NCBI GenBank assembly: GCA_030604165.1
Contig: JAUVWK010000091.1
Coordinates: forward strand, 1-9,264
Origin: Alphaproteobacteria bacterium
GTDB lineage: Bacteria > Pseudomonadota > Alphaproteobacteria > UBA828
DNA length: 9,264 bases
Direction: 5' to 3'
The notes beneath the pieces are model-generated. The model was not told where the DNA came from and searched no databases. It worked only from the letters and a program-made list of their open reading frames with translations. How positions within the stretch are numbered: the stretch's first letter is position 1; each line of letters opens with the position of its first letter. The position numbers and the translations under genes were made by a program. Positions 1 through 5,713 of the stretch are shown here, piece by piece.

Positions 1-211
1 CCGCGCCGATGCCGATGCCGGCGAAGCCCGCCTCGGTGATCGGTGTGTCGATCACGCGATCGGGCCCGAACTCCTCGAGCAGCCCCTGACTCACCTTGTA
101 GGCGCCCTGATACTCGGCAACCTCCTCACCCATGAGGAAGACATCGGGCTCGGCCCGCATCTCTTCCGCCATGGCGTCGCGCAACGCTTCGCGAACCGTT
201 TGAACTGCCAT
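1..211 (-). CDS. pdhB: Pyruvate dehydrogenase E1 component, beta subunit (N-terminal part, cut by window edge)
   Basis: The first 70 codons are present and the gene continues off the left edge. The visible protein begins MAVQTVREALRDAMAEEM and continues through LMGEEVAEYQGAYKVSQGL (about residues 27-45) and DTPITEAGFAGIGIGA (about 55-70), which are typical of the pyrimidine-binding half of 2-oxoacid dehydrogenase E1 beta subunits. With PdhA it forms the thiamine-diphosphate E1 enzyme that decarboxylates pyruvate in the cytosolic PDH complex. The ATG is 18 bp past the pdhA stop, preceded by a GGGAGG Shine-Dalgarno sequence at short spacing (3 nt), so the two genes should be co-transcribed. No lipoyl domain precedes the catalytic part, unlike the E1 beta of some rhizobia and Zymomonas. 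The identity rests on about 70 residues plus linkage to pdhA. Another E1 beta (acetoin or branched-chain) is unlikely in this context. Confidence 0.93.
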   Translation of the reverse strand, partial: MAVQTVREALRDAMAEEMRAEPDVFLMGEEVAEYQGAYKVSQGLLEEFGPDRVIDTPITEAGFAGIGIGA

Positions 212-229
212 AATCCTCCCGCCCGCCGT

Positions 230-1264
230 TCAGGCCCCGGCAAGGATGCCGACCGCGAGCTCGGCCGCGTCCGGCTCCGGACTGTCCTGCGCAAACTCGG
301 CGGCTTCGGCGACGACGGCCTTCACGTCCTTGTCGATCGCCTTCAACGCCGCGTCGTCGGTTTGGCCCTCTTCGATCAAGCGCTCGCGCACCTGCTCGAT
401 CGGATCGCGCTCCTGGCGGACCTTGCTGACCTCTTCCCTGCTGCGGTACTTGGCCGGGTCCGACATGGAATGGCCGCGATAGCGATAGGTCATCATCTCG
501 AGCAGGATCGGCCCCCTGCCCTTGCGGCAATGCTCGACCGCGGCAGCGGCCGCGGCGCCAACCGCCACCACGTCCATGCCGTCGACCTGCCGACCCGGAA
601 TGCCGAAGCTTTCGCCACGGCGGCACAGCTCGGCCACGGCACTGGCACGGCTCACGGCGGTGCCCATGGCATATTGGTTGTTTTCGATGACATAGACGGT
701 GGGCAGGGTCCACAGCGCCGCCATGTTGAGGGCCTCGAACACCTGGCCCTGATTGGCCGCGCCGTCACCGAAATAGGTTACCGAGACGCGGTCGGACTTG
801 CGATAGCGGTGGGCGAAGCCGAGACCGGTGCCGAGCGGCACTTGGGCGCCAACGATAGCGTGCCCGCCGTAGAAGCCAGCGTCCAACGCGAACATATGCA
901 TCGAGCCGCCCTTGCCTTTGGAGCTTCCGGCGGCCCGCCCGGCCAGTTCCGCCATGATCCGTTTGGGGTCCACCCCGGCGGCCAGCATATGGGCGTGGCA
1001 GCGATAGCCGGTAACCACCGTATCGCCCGGCTCCAAGGCGTGCTGAACCCCCGTGACCACCGCCTCCTGGCCGATATAGAGGTGGCAAAAGCCGCCGATC
1101 AGGCCCATGCCGTACATCTGGCCGGCCTTTTCCTCGAAGCGTCGGATCAGCAACATCTGCCGGTAATAGTCGAGCAACGTGGCCGGAGTTACAGTTACGG
1201 CCGCCCTAGTGGCCTCCCTGGTGCCCTGTGGCTTCGCCCTTGCCTTCTTCTTCGCGGTCGCCAT
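230..1264 (-). CDS. pdhA: Pyruvate dehydrogenase E1 component, alpha subunit
   Basis: This is a full-length 344-residue E1 alpha. It carries the thiamine diphosphate/Mg motif, beginning GDGAANQGQVFEALNM at residues 166-181 and closing with the Asn pair at 195-196. It also has GFCHLYIGQEAV (58-69), SKGKGGSMHMF (115-125) and the loop YRYRGHSMSDPAKYR (260-274) that corresponds to the phosphorylation loop of mitochondrial E1. The enzyme decarboxylates pyruvate and hands the acetyl group to the lipoyl domain of E2, feeding acetyl-CoA to the TCA cycle. The first about 25 residues are a basic, Ala-rich tail outside the conserved fold. The ATG is preceded by a G-rich AGGGGGGG stretch that can act as a ribosome site. 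One oddity is that the segment usually read YRDHGHML is YRCHAHML here (87-94): Cys89 and Ala91 are unusual, but His90 and His92 are kept. It is followed by pdhB after 18 bp and preceded by a 182-bp gap with a possible promoter. Confidence 0.97.
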   Translation of the reverse strand: MATAKKKARAKPQGTREATRAAVTVTPATLLDYYRQMLLIRRFEEKAGQMYGMGLIGGFCHLYIGQEAVVTGVQHALEPGDTVVTGYRCHAHMLAAGVDPKRIMAELAGRAAGSSKGKGGSMHMFALDAGFYGGHAIVGAQVPLGTGLGFAHRYRKSDRVSVTYFGDGAANQGQVFEALNMAALWTLPTVYVIENNQYAMGTAVSRASAVAELCRRGESFGIPGRQVDGMDVVAVGAAAAAAVEHCRKGRGPILLEMMTYRYRGHSMSDPAKYRSREEVSKVRQERDPIEQVRERLIEEGQTDDAALKAIDKDVKAVVAEAAEFAQDSPEPDAAELAVGILAGA

Positions 1265-1376
1265 TGCCCCCCCTGCCTTGCCAACCCCTCACCCCGGCGT
1301 CGGTCGCGTCCGGACACCACACTGGGCCAAGCTACCGCCAATCCCCCCAGCCACGCAAGCCTTCGCGACGGCAAAT

Positions 1377-1394
1377 TACTTGTCTTGGCAAGTA
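1377..1394. promoter_or_regulatory. Inverted repeat upstream of pdhA, possible operator
   Basis: The arms TACTTG and CAAGTA are perfect reverse complements around a 6-nt centre (TCTTGG). The repeat lies in the 182-bp gap between ftsB and pdhA, about 115 bp before the pdhA start, in a locally AT-rich patch within GC-rich DNA. Its right arm overlaps a TATACT -10-like box on the minus strand, so a bound protein could block or control pdhA transcription. The TTG-N6-CAA layout resembles sites of dimeric helix-turn-helix regulators, but I cannot name the regulator. The symmetry is seen; the function is inferred. Confidence 0.35.
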
Positions 1395-1396
1395 TA
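1391..1396 (-). promoter_or_regulatory. Possible -10 box of a pdhA promoter
   Basis: On the minus strand the sequence reads GATATATACT; TATACT matches the sigma-70 -10 consensus at five of six positions. No good -35 hexamer lies 16-18 bp upstream (AACGAA at 17 bp), so the promoter would be weak or activator-dependent. It would give a pdhA leader of about 120 nt. The gap and change of pathway between ftsB and pdhA make a separate promoter plausible. Confidence 0.3.
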
Positions 1397-1420
1397 TATC
1401 GACGAGAGCTGGATTCGTTG

Positions 1421-1438
1421 GCCGGGGCAGGTCCCGGC
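1421..1438 (-). terminator. Weak hairpin just after ftsB, possible terminator without a U-tract
   Basis: GCCGGG and CCCGGC form a 6-bp GC stem with a 6-nt loop, starting 8 bp past the ftsB stop codon. No run of T follows on the minus strand, so it is not a standard intrinsic terminator. It could pause polymerase or shield the mRNA end. Short GC hairpins are frequent in DNA of this composition, so confidence is low. Confidence 0.2.
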
Positions 1439-1446
1439 GTCCCTGC

Positions 1447-1773
1447 CTAGTGCACTGGCGCCGGGTTGAACAAGACGATTTCGTCGGGATGGGCCAAGTT
1501 CAAGACGGCGCGCGAGCGCTCGTCGAGCAAATCCAGGTCGAGGCTGTCGGGCCGCAACAGCGCAACCCGGTGCTCGAGCGTGGCGCGCCGCTCGGTCAGC
1601 GCCGCCAGCTCGGTCTCGGCAAGCTCCACCTGATGCGAATATTTGACCCAGGCCAGCAGGCCGCGCTCGCCCTGCACGGCGTGAAAGCCGAAATAGACCA
1701 AGGCCAGCGCACCCAGAAGCGGCCCGATCATATGCGGGGCGCGATAGCGAAGCTCGCGAATCAGGTGGCCCAT
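1447..1773 (-). CDS. ftsB: FtsB/DivIC-family septum formation initiator
   Basis: This is a 108-residue bitopic membrane protein. It has a short basic N-terminus (MGHLIRELRYRAPH), one hydrophobic segment at about residues 15-33, the family stretch HAVQGERGLLAW (31-42), a periplasmic coiled coil at about 44-75 rich in Leu, Glu and Arg, and a conserved-looking C-terminal part with LDLLDERSRAVLNLAHPDEIVLF (about 79-101). FtsB proteins join FtsL and FtsQ in the divisome and help switch on septal peptidoglycan synthesis. The start is fixed: an in-frame TGA lies nine codons upstream and this ATG is the first start after it. No Shine-Dalgarno sequence precedes it; instead a perfect inverted repeat ends 6 bp before the ATG. 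It lies between eno and pdhA, a placement familiar for this family near eno in proteobacteria. The family is clear; the symbol ftsB rather than divIC follows Gram-negative usage. Confidence 0.85.
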   Translation of the reverse strand: MGHLIRELRYRAPHMIGPLLGALALVYFGFHAVQGERGLLAWVKYSHQVELAETELAALTERRATLEHRVALLRPDSLDLDLLDERSRAVLNLAHPDEIVLFNPAPVH

Positions 1774-1779
1774 GGGGCG

Positions 1780-1803
1780 GAGTGAATCACAATGGATTCA
1801 CTC
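1780..1803. repeat. Perfect inverted repeat at the ftsB translation start
   Basis: The nine-base arms GAGTGAATC and GATTCACTC are exact reverse complements around a 6-nt centre (ACAATG). Each arm contains one GANTC site. The inner end is 6 bp from the ftsB ATG, where a ribosome site should be. As RNA it would form a stable hairpin next to the start codon; as DNA it could be a dimer operator. Which of the two applies cannot be decided from sequence. Confidence 0.6.
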
Positions 1804-1804
1804 G

Positions 1805-1810
1805 GGTCAA
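1805..1810 (-). promoter_or_regulatory. Possible -35 box of an ftsB promoter
   Basis: On the minus strand TTGACC matches the -35 consensus at five of six positions. At 16-17 bp spacing the -10 position falls on GATTCA or ATTCAC, a poor match that lies in the inverted repeat and covers a GANTC site. Transcription from here would begin very close to the ftsB ATG, consistent with the missing Shine-Dalgarno sequence. The -35 is good and the -10 poor, so this is tentative. Confidence 0.3.
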
Positions 1811-1822
1811 TAGCGAGTAATG

Positions 1823-1855
1823 CAAACGATTCCCAAATGATTCCCAAACGATTCC
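1823..1855. repeat. Three tandem 11-bp repeats between eno and ftsB
   Basis: Three head-to-tail units follow the pattern CAAAYGATTCC: CAAACGATTCC, CAAATGATTCC and CAAACGATTCC. They differ at a single base. A shortened fourth copy (AATGAGTCGC) follows at 1856-1865. The period is close to one DNA turn, so all units face the same side of the helix, as in arrays bound by cooperative DNA-binding proteins. Each unit centres on a GANTC site. The array lies 50-82 bp before the ftsB start and 36-68 bp after the eno stop. Confidence 0.75.
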
Positions 1856-1890
1856 AATGAGTCGCATCTGTCGCGGCAAGCCCGCCGCCC

Positions 1891-3171
1891 TCAGGGGCGC
1901 AACAAGACGCTGCGTCCGGCGTAGCGGGCCTGGCGATCAAGCTCTTCCTCGATGCGGATCAATTGATTGTATTTGGCGGTTCGATCGGCGCGCGCGAGCG
2001 AGCCGGTCTTGATCTGGCCGCAGCCGGTGGCGACCGCCAGATCGGCGATGGTGGCGTCCTCGGTTTCGCCGGAGCGGTGCGACATCACCACGGCGTAGCC
2101 CGCCCGATGGGCCATATCGACGGCGTCCAGGGTCTCGCTCAAAGTCCCGATCTGATTGACCTTGACCAGGATGGCGTTGGCCACGCCCTCGGCGATGCCG
2201 CGTCCGAGACGCGCGGTATTGGTGACGAAGAGATCGTCGCCCACGAGGCGAACGCGCTGGCCGAGCGCGCCGGTCAGCGCGGCCCAACCCCGCCAATCGT
2301 CCTCGGCCAGGCCGTCCTCGATGGAGACGATCGGATAACGCCCCACGAGGTCCTCGTAAAGCCGCACCATGCCCTCGGCATCGAGCGTGCGGCCCTCGCC
2401 CTTGAGCACGTATTTGCCGCCCTCGTAGAACTCGCTGGCCGCCGCGTCGAGCGCCACCATGACGTCCTCGCCGGCGCGATAGCCGGCCGCCTCGATGGCC
2501 TTCATAACGAAATCGAGCGCCTCGCCGGTGCCGCCGAGGTTGGGCGCGAAGCCGCCCTCGTCGCCCACGTTGGTATTGTGGCCGGCCTCCGCCAGGCGCC
2601 GCTTGAGGGCGTGAAAGACCTCGGCGCCGACGCGAACCGCGTCAGCGACGCTGCCGGCCGCCACCGGCATGATCATGAACTCCTGGATATCGATGGCGTT
2701 GTCGGCGTGGGCGCCGCCATTCAGAATATTCATCATGGGCACCGGCAACAACCGCGCCTGGACACCGCCCACATAGCGGTAGAGGGGCAGGCCCCGGGCG
2801 GCGGCGGCGGCCTTGGCCACGGCCAGGCTGACCGCAAGGATGGCGTTGGCGCCGAGACGACTCTTGTCGGGCGTGCCGTCGAGCTCGATCAGCGCCGTGT
2901 CGATGGCGATCTGCGATTCGGCCTCCATGCCGCCGAGCGCGGCGAAGATCTCGTCGTTGATGCCGGCGACCGCTTTTTGAACGCCTTTGCCGCCGTAGCG
3001 TCCCGTCTCGCCGTCGCGCAGCTCGACCGCCTCGTGGGCGCCGGTCGAAGCGCCGGACGGCACGGCGGCCCGGCCCATGACCCCGCTCTCCAACGTTACA
3101 TCCGCCTCGACCGTCGGGTTGCCCCGGCTGTCCAGGATCTCGCGGGCCCGTATGTCGGTGATGGCGGTCAT
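1891..3171 (-). CDS. eno: Enolase (phosphopyruvate hydratase)
   Basis: This 426-residue protein is of normal bacterial enolase length. It interconverts 2-phosphoglycerate and phosphoenolpyruvate in glycolysis and gluconeogenesis. Visible features are EILDSRGNPTVE (11-22), the mobile loop SGASTG (39-44), GGAHADN with His155, Glu164 (IQEF) and Glu205 (GDEGGF), the magnesium ligands Asp242, Glu285 (SIEDGL) and an Asp of GDDLFVTN (312/313), the catalytic Lys337 in the signature ILVKVNQIGTLSET, SHRSGET with His365, and Lys388 (IKTG). All catalytic residues are present. The ATG overlaps the kdsA stop as ATGA and is preceded by GAGGGG, so translation is probably coupled to kdsA. In other bacteria enolase is also part of the RNA degradosome; nothing here tests that. 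Confidence 0.99.
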   Translation of the reverse strand: MTAITDIRAREILDSRGNPTVEADVTLESGVMGRAAVPSGASTGAHEAVELRDGETGRYGGKGVQKAVAGINDEIFAALGGMEAESQIAIDTALIELDGTPDKSRLGANAILAVSLAVAKAAAAARGLPLYRYVGGVQARLLPVPMMNILNGGAHADNAIDIQEFMIMPVAAGSVADAVRVGAEVFHALKRRLAEAGHNTNVGDEGGFAPNLGGTGEALDFVMKAIEAAGYRAGEDVMVALDAAASEFYEGGKYVLKGEGRTLDAEGMVRLYEDLVGRYPIVSIEDGLAEDDWRGWAALTGALGQRVRLVGDDLFVTNTARLGRGIAEGVANAILVKVNQIGTLSETLDAVDMAHRAGYAVVMSHRSGETEDATIADLAVATGCGQIKTGSLARADRTAKYNQLIRIEEELDRQARYAGRSVLLRP

Positions 3172-4031
3172 GAGCCCCTCGCGCGGCTGTCGCGGCTACC
3201 GGTCGGCGTCTTGGCCAGCTTATCGAAGGCGACGAGCCGGTCCAGGAGCGCCGGCATCTCGGCCAACGGGACCATATTGGGCCCATCCGACGGCGCCTTG
3301 TCGGGATCGGGGTGGGTTTCCATGAACACGGCGGCGACGCCGACTGCAATGGCCGCGCGCGCCAGTACCGGGACGAATTCGCGTTGGCCGCCGCTGCGGC
3401 CACCCTCGCCACCCGGCTGCTGCACCGAATGGGTCGCGTCGAAGACCACGGGGCAACCGGTCTCGGCCAGAATCGGAAGGCTGCGCAGGTCGGACACCAG
3501 CGTGTTGTAGCCGAAGCTCGCGCCGCGCTCGCATATCATGGCCTTGGCGTTGCCGGCGCCGTCGATCTTGGCCACCACATGCTTCATGTCCCACGGCGCC
3601 AGGAACTGACCTTTCTTGACGTTGATCGGCTTGCCGGTCTTGGCGGCGGCGACCAGAAGGTCGGTCTGGCGGCACAGAAACGCCGGAATTTGCAGCACGT
3701 CCACGGCCTGCGCGGCGCGCGCGCACTGCTCGGGCGAGTGCACGTCGGTCAGCACCGGGCAGCCGTAGGTCTCGCGCACCTCGGCCAATATCGGCAAGCC
3801 TTCATCGACGCCGAGACCGCGCGGGCTGTCGGCGCTCGTGCGGTTGGCCTTGTCGTATGAGCTCTTGTAGATCAACGGGATGCCGCGCGCGGCCGTGATC
3901 TCGACCAGCGCTTGGGCGACTTCGAGCGCGTGCGCCCGGCTCTCGATCGCGCAGGGCCCCGCGATCAGCGCGAACGGTCGGTCGTTGCCGACGACGAAGT
4001 CGCCGACCGCTACGTGGCGGGTCTTCGGCAT
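3168..4031 (-). CDS. kdsA: 3-deoxy-D-manno-octulosonate 8-phosphate synthase (metal-dependent type)
   Basis: KdsA condenses phosphoenolpyruvate with arabinose 5-phosphate to give Kdo-8-phosphate, for the inner core of LPS. The start chosen gives 287 residues beginning MPKTRHVAVGDFVVG, which matches family N-termini. A longer reading upstream would overlap the pyrG stop and adds residues unlike the family. Motifs are AGPCAIES (24-31), YKSSYDKANRTS (55-66), TDVHSPEQC (95-103), LQIPAFLCRQTDLL (113-126), INVKKGQFLAP (136-146), CERGASFGYN (167-176), FDATHSVQ (197-204) and METHPDPDKAPSDGPN (237-252). Cys27, His201, Glu238 and Asp249 have the same spacing as the metal ligands of Aquifex KdsA, and Cys replaces the Asn of the metal-independent E. 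coli enzyme. It starts 16 bp after pyrG and overlaps eno by 4 bp. Confidence 0.97.
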   Translation of the reverse strand: MPKTRHVAVGDFVVGNDRPFALIAGPCAIESRAHALEVAQALVEITAARGIPLIYKSSYDKANRTSADSPRGLGVDEGLPILAEVRETYGCPVLTDVHSPEQCARAAQAVDVLQIPAFLCRQTDLLVAAAKTGKPINVKKGQFLAPWDMKHVVAKIDGAGNAKAMICERGASFGYNTLVSDLRSLPILAETGCPVVFDATHSVQQPGGEGGRSGGQREFVPVLARAAIAVGVAAVFMETHPDPDKAPSDGPNMVPLAEMPALLDRLVAFDKLAKTPTGSRDSRARGS

Positions 4032-4047
4032 GCGGGCTCGTCCGTGG

Positions 4048-5676
4048 TTACACCAGCCGCGACTGATCCACCGCCGCCTTGATGAACGAGGCAAACAGTG
4101 GGTGCGGGTCGAACGGCTTCGATTTCAGCTCCGGGTGGAACTGGACGCCGATGAACCAGGGGTGATCGTCGCGTTCGACGATCTCCGGCAGCTGGCCATC
4201 GGGCGAAAGCGCCGCGACCCGCATGCCGGCCTCGTTCAACGACTGCTCATAGTTGATATTGACCTCATAGCGGTGGCGGTGGCGTTCGCTGATGCGATCG
4301 CAGCCGTAAATCTGGCGCACGCGGCTATCGGGACTGAGCACGGCGTCGTAGGCGCCGAGCCGCATGGTGCCGCCGAGATCGTCGCCCACATTGCGGCGCT
4401 CGACCGTCTCGCCATGGCCCCACTCGGTCATCAGCCCGATTACCGGATCCTGGCAGTGGCCGAACTCGGTCGAACTGGCGCCTTCGATGCCGGCCAGGTT
4501 GCGCGCGGTTTCGATGACCGCGAGCTGCATGCCGAAGCAGATGCCAAAATAGGGTACGGCCTTGGTGCGCGCGAAGGTCACCGCGGCCATTTTGCCGGAG
4601 ACTCCGCGCTCGCCGAAGCCGCCGGGCACCAAGATGCCATGCACGGCCTCAAGCTGCTGCGCGGCGCCGTCGGTCTCGAAAATGTCGGCTTCGATCCACT
4701 GCATGTCGACCCGAACGTTGTTCGCGATCCCACCATGGGTCAAGGCCTCGGCGAGTGACTTATAGGCGTCGCGCAGACCCGTGTATTTGCCGACCACGGC
4801 AATGCTCACCTCGCCTTCCGGCGATTGCAGACTACGCACGATCTCGTGCCACACCGCCAGATCGGGGGGCGGCGCGTCGGCCAAGCCGAAATGCTGCATG
4901 ACTTGCGTATCGAAGCCTTGCTGGTGATAGCTGATCGGCACCTGATAGATGTTTTCGACGTCGAGCGCCGGAATGACGCGCTGCTCGGGCACGTTGCAGA
5001 ACAGCGCGATCTTGCGTCGCTGTGACTGCGGAATCTCGCGGTCGCTCCGGCAAAGCAGCAGGTCGGGCTGAATACCGATGCTGCGCAGCTCCTTCACCGA
5101 ATGCTGGGTGGGCTTGGTCTTGAGCTCGCCCGCCGACGAAATGTAGGGCACCAGCGTCAGATGCACGAACATGACCCTGTCGCGCCCCAGCTCGTAGGCG
5201 AGTTGCCGGATGGATTCGAAAAACGGCAGGCCCTCGATGTCGCCGACCGTGCCGCCAATCTCAATCAGGACGAAGTCGGCGTCGTCCGTATCGGTCACTA
5301 TGGCTTGCTTGATCGCATCGGTGACGTGGGGAATCACCTGCACCGTGCCGCCGAGATAGTCGCCGCGCCGCTCGTTGGCGATAACGGTCGAATAGATCTT
5401 GCCGGCCGTCACGCTGTCGCTGCGCCGTGCCGGCACACCGGTGAACCGCTCGTAGTGGCCGAGATCGAGATCGGTCTCCGCACCGTCGTCGGTGACATAG
5501 ACCTCGCCATGCTGATACGGGCTCATGGTGCCCGGATCGACATTGAGGTAGGGGTCGAATTTGCGGAGACGGACCTTGAAGCCGCGTGCCTGAAGAAGCG
5601 CGCCGAGCGCCGCCGATGAGAGACCTTTACCGAGGGAGGAGACCACGCCGCCGGTAACTAAGATAAACCGCGTCAT
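4048..5676 (-). CDS. pyrG: CTP synthase
   Basis: This 542-residue enzyme aminates UTP to CTP using glutamine and ATP. The N-terminal synthetase domain (about 1-270) starts MTRFILVTGGVVSSLGKG, with the P-loop at residues 12-18, and continues with KFDPYLNVDPGTMSPYQHGE (39-58), EIGGTVGDIEG (139-149) and the UTP/CTP-contact region ELKTKPTQHSVKELR (184-198). The C-terminal class I glutamine amidotransferase domain (about 290-542) has PGGFGERG (351-358), the nucleophile Cys380 in FGICFGMQ, and the His514/Glu516 pair in VQFHPE. All three triad residues are present. An in-frame TGA three codons upstream leaves this ATG as the start. There is no clear Shine-Dalgarno sequence, and a promoter-like sequence ends only a few bases upstream. 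kdsA follows after 16 bp. CTP is also what KdsB needs to activate Kdo, which fits the pairing. Confidence 0.99.
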   Translation of the reverse strand: MTRFILVTGGVVSSLGKGLSSAALGALLQARGFKVRLRKFDPYLNVDPGTMSPYQHGEVYVTDDGAETDLDLGHYERFTGVPARRSDSVTAGKIYSTVIANERRGDYLGGTVQVIPHVTDAIKQAIVTDTDDADFVLIEIGGTVGDIEGLPFFESIRQLAYELGRDRVMFVHLTLVPYISSAGELKTKPTQHSVKELRSIGIQPDLLLCRSDREIPQSQRRKIALFCNVPEQRVIPALDVENIYQVPISYHQQGFDTQVMQHFGLADAPPPDLAVWHEIVRSLQSPEGEVSIAVVGKYTGLRDAYKSLAEALTHGGIANNVRVDMQWIEADIFETDGAAQQLEAVHGILVPGGFGERGVSGKMAAVTFARTKAVPYFGICFGMQLAVIETARNLAGIEGASSTEFGHCQDPVIGLMTEWGHGETVERRNVGDDLGGTMRLGAYDAVLSPDSRVRQIYGCDRISERHRHRYEVNINYEQSLNEAGMRVAALSPDGQLPEIVERDDHPWFIGVQFHPELKSKPFDPHPLFASFIKAAVDQSRLV

Positions 5677-5684
5677 GGACCATC

Positions 5685-5713
5685 ATAATAACAGAGCGAC
5701 CGGCCGGACCCAA
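5685..5713 (-). promoter_or_regulatory. Probable pyrG promoter, very short leader
   Basis: On the minus strand TTGGGT (5713-5708) and TATTAT (5690-5685) are separated by exactly 17 bp. The -10 box matches the consensus at five of six positions; the -35 matches in its TTG half. The predicted transcription start, about 7 bp downstream, falls within a few bases of the pyrG ATG at 5676. That would make the mRNA nearly leaderless and would explain the absence of a Shine-Dalgarno sequence. It lies in the 97-bp gap after secG. Confidence 0.4.

Larger units (their letters stand above)
1758..1863. promoter_or_regulatory. Dense cluster of GANTC (CcrM-type) methylation sites upstream of ftsB
   Basis: GANTC occurs at 1784 (GAATC), 1795, 1828, 1839 and 1850 (GATTC) and 1859 (GAGTC): six sites in 80 bp. 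One more, at 1758 (GAATC), lies just inside ftsB. Read by eye, the rest of the window has roughly one site per several hundred bases. GANTC is methylated by CcrM in most alphaproteobacteria, and methylation at promoters together with GcrA times transcription of division genes in Caulobacter. The cluster fills the control region of a divisome gene, which fits such a role. The sites are seen; regulation by CcrM and GcrA is inferred and assumes this organism has both. Confidence 0.55.

Noticed and set aside
200..1450. Plus-strand open frame of 416 codons opposite pdhA
   Set aside because: It is antisense to pdhA, with a His/Gly/Ala-rich composition typical of a shadow frame and no domain that I recognise.
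1823..1855. Tandem repeats as a CRISPR array
   Set aside because: The units are 11 bp with no spacers and no cas genes nearby.
1873..1888. Short hairpin GCGGC/GCCGC just after the eno stop as a terminator
   Set aside because: There are only five base pairs and no T-tract. Such hairpins arise often by chance at this GC content.
1963..3510. Plus-strand open frame of 515 codons opposite eno and kdsA
   Set aside because: It lies antisense to two clear enzymes and has no recognisable motifs or ribosome site. Long shadow frames are expected in GC-rich codon-biased DNA.
4032..4094. Longer kdsA reading starting at 4094
   Set aside because: It would overlap the pyrG end, and its first 21 residues are Arg/Trp-rich and unlike the family. 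The ATG at 4031 matches known N-termini.
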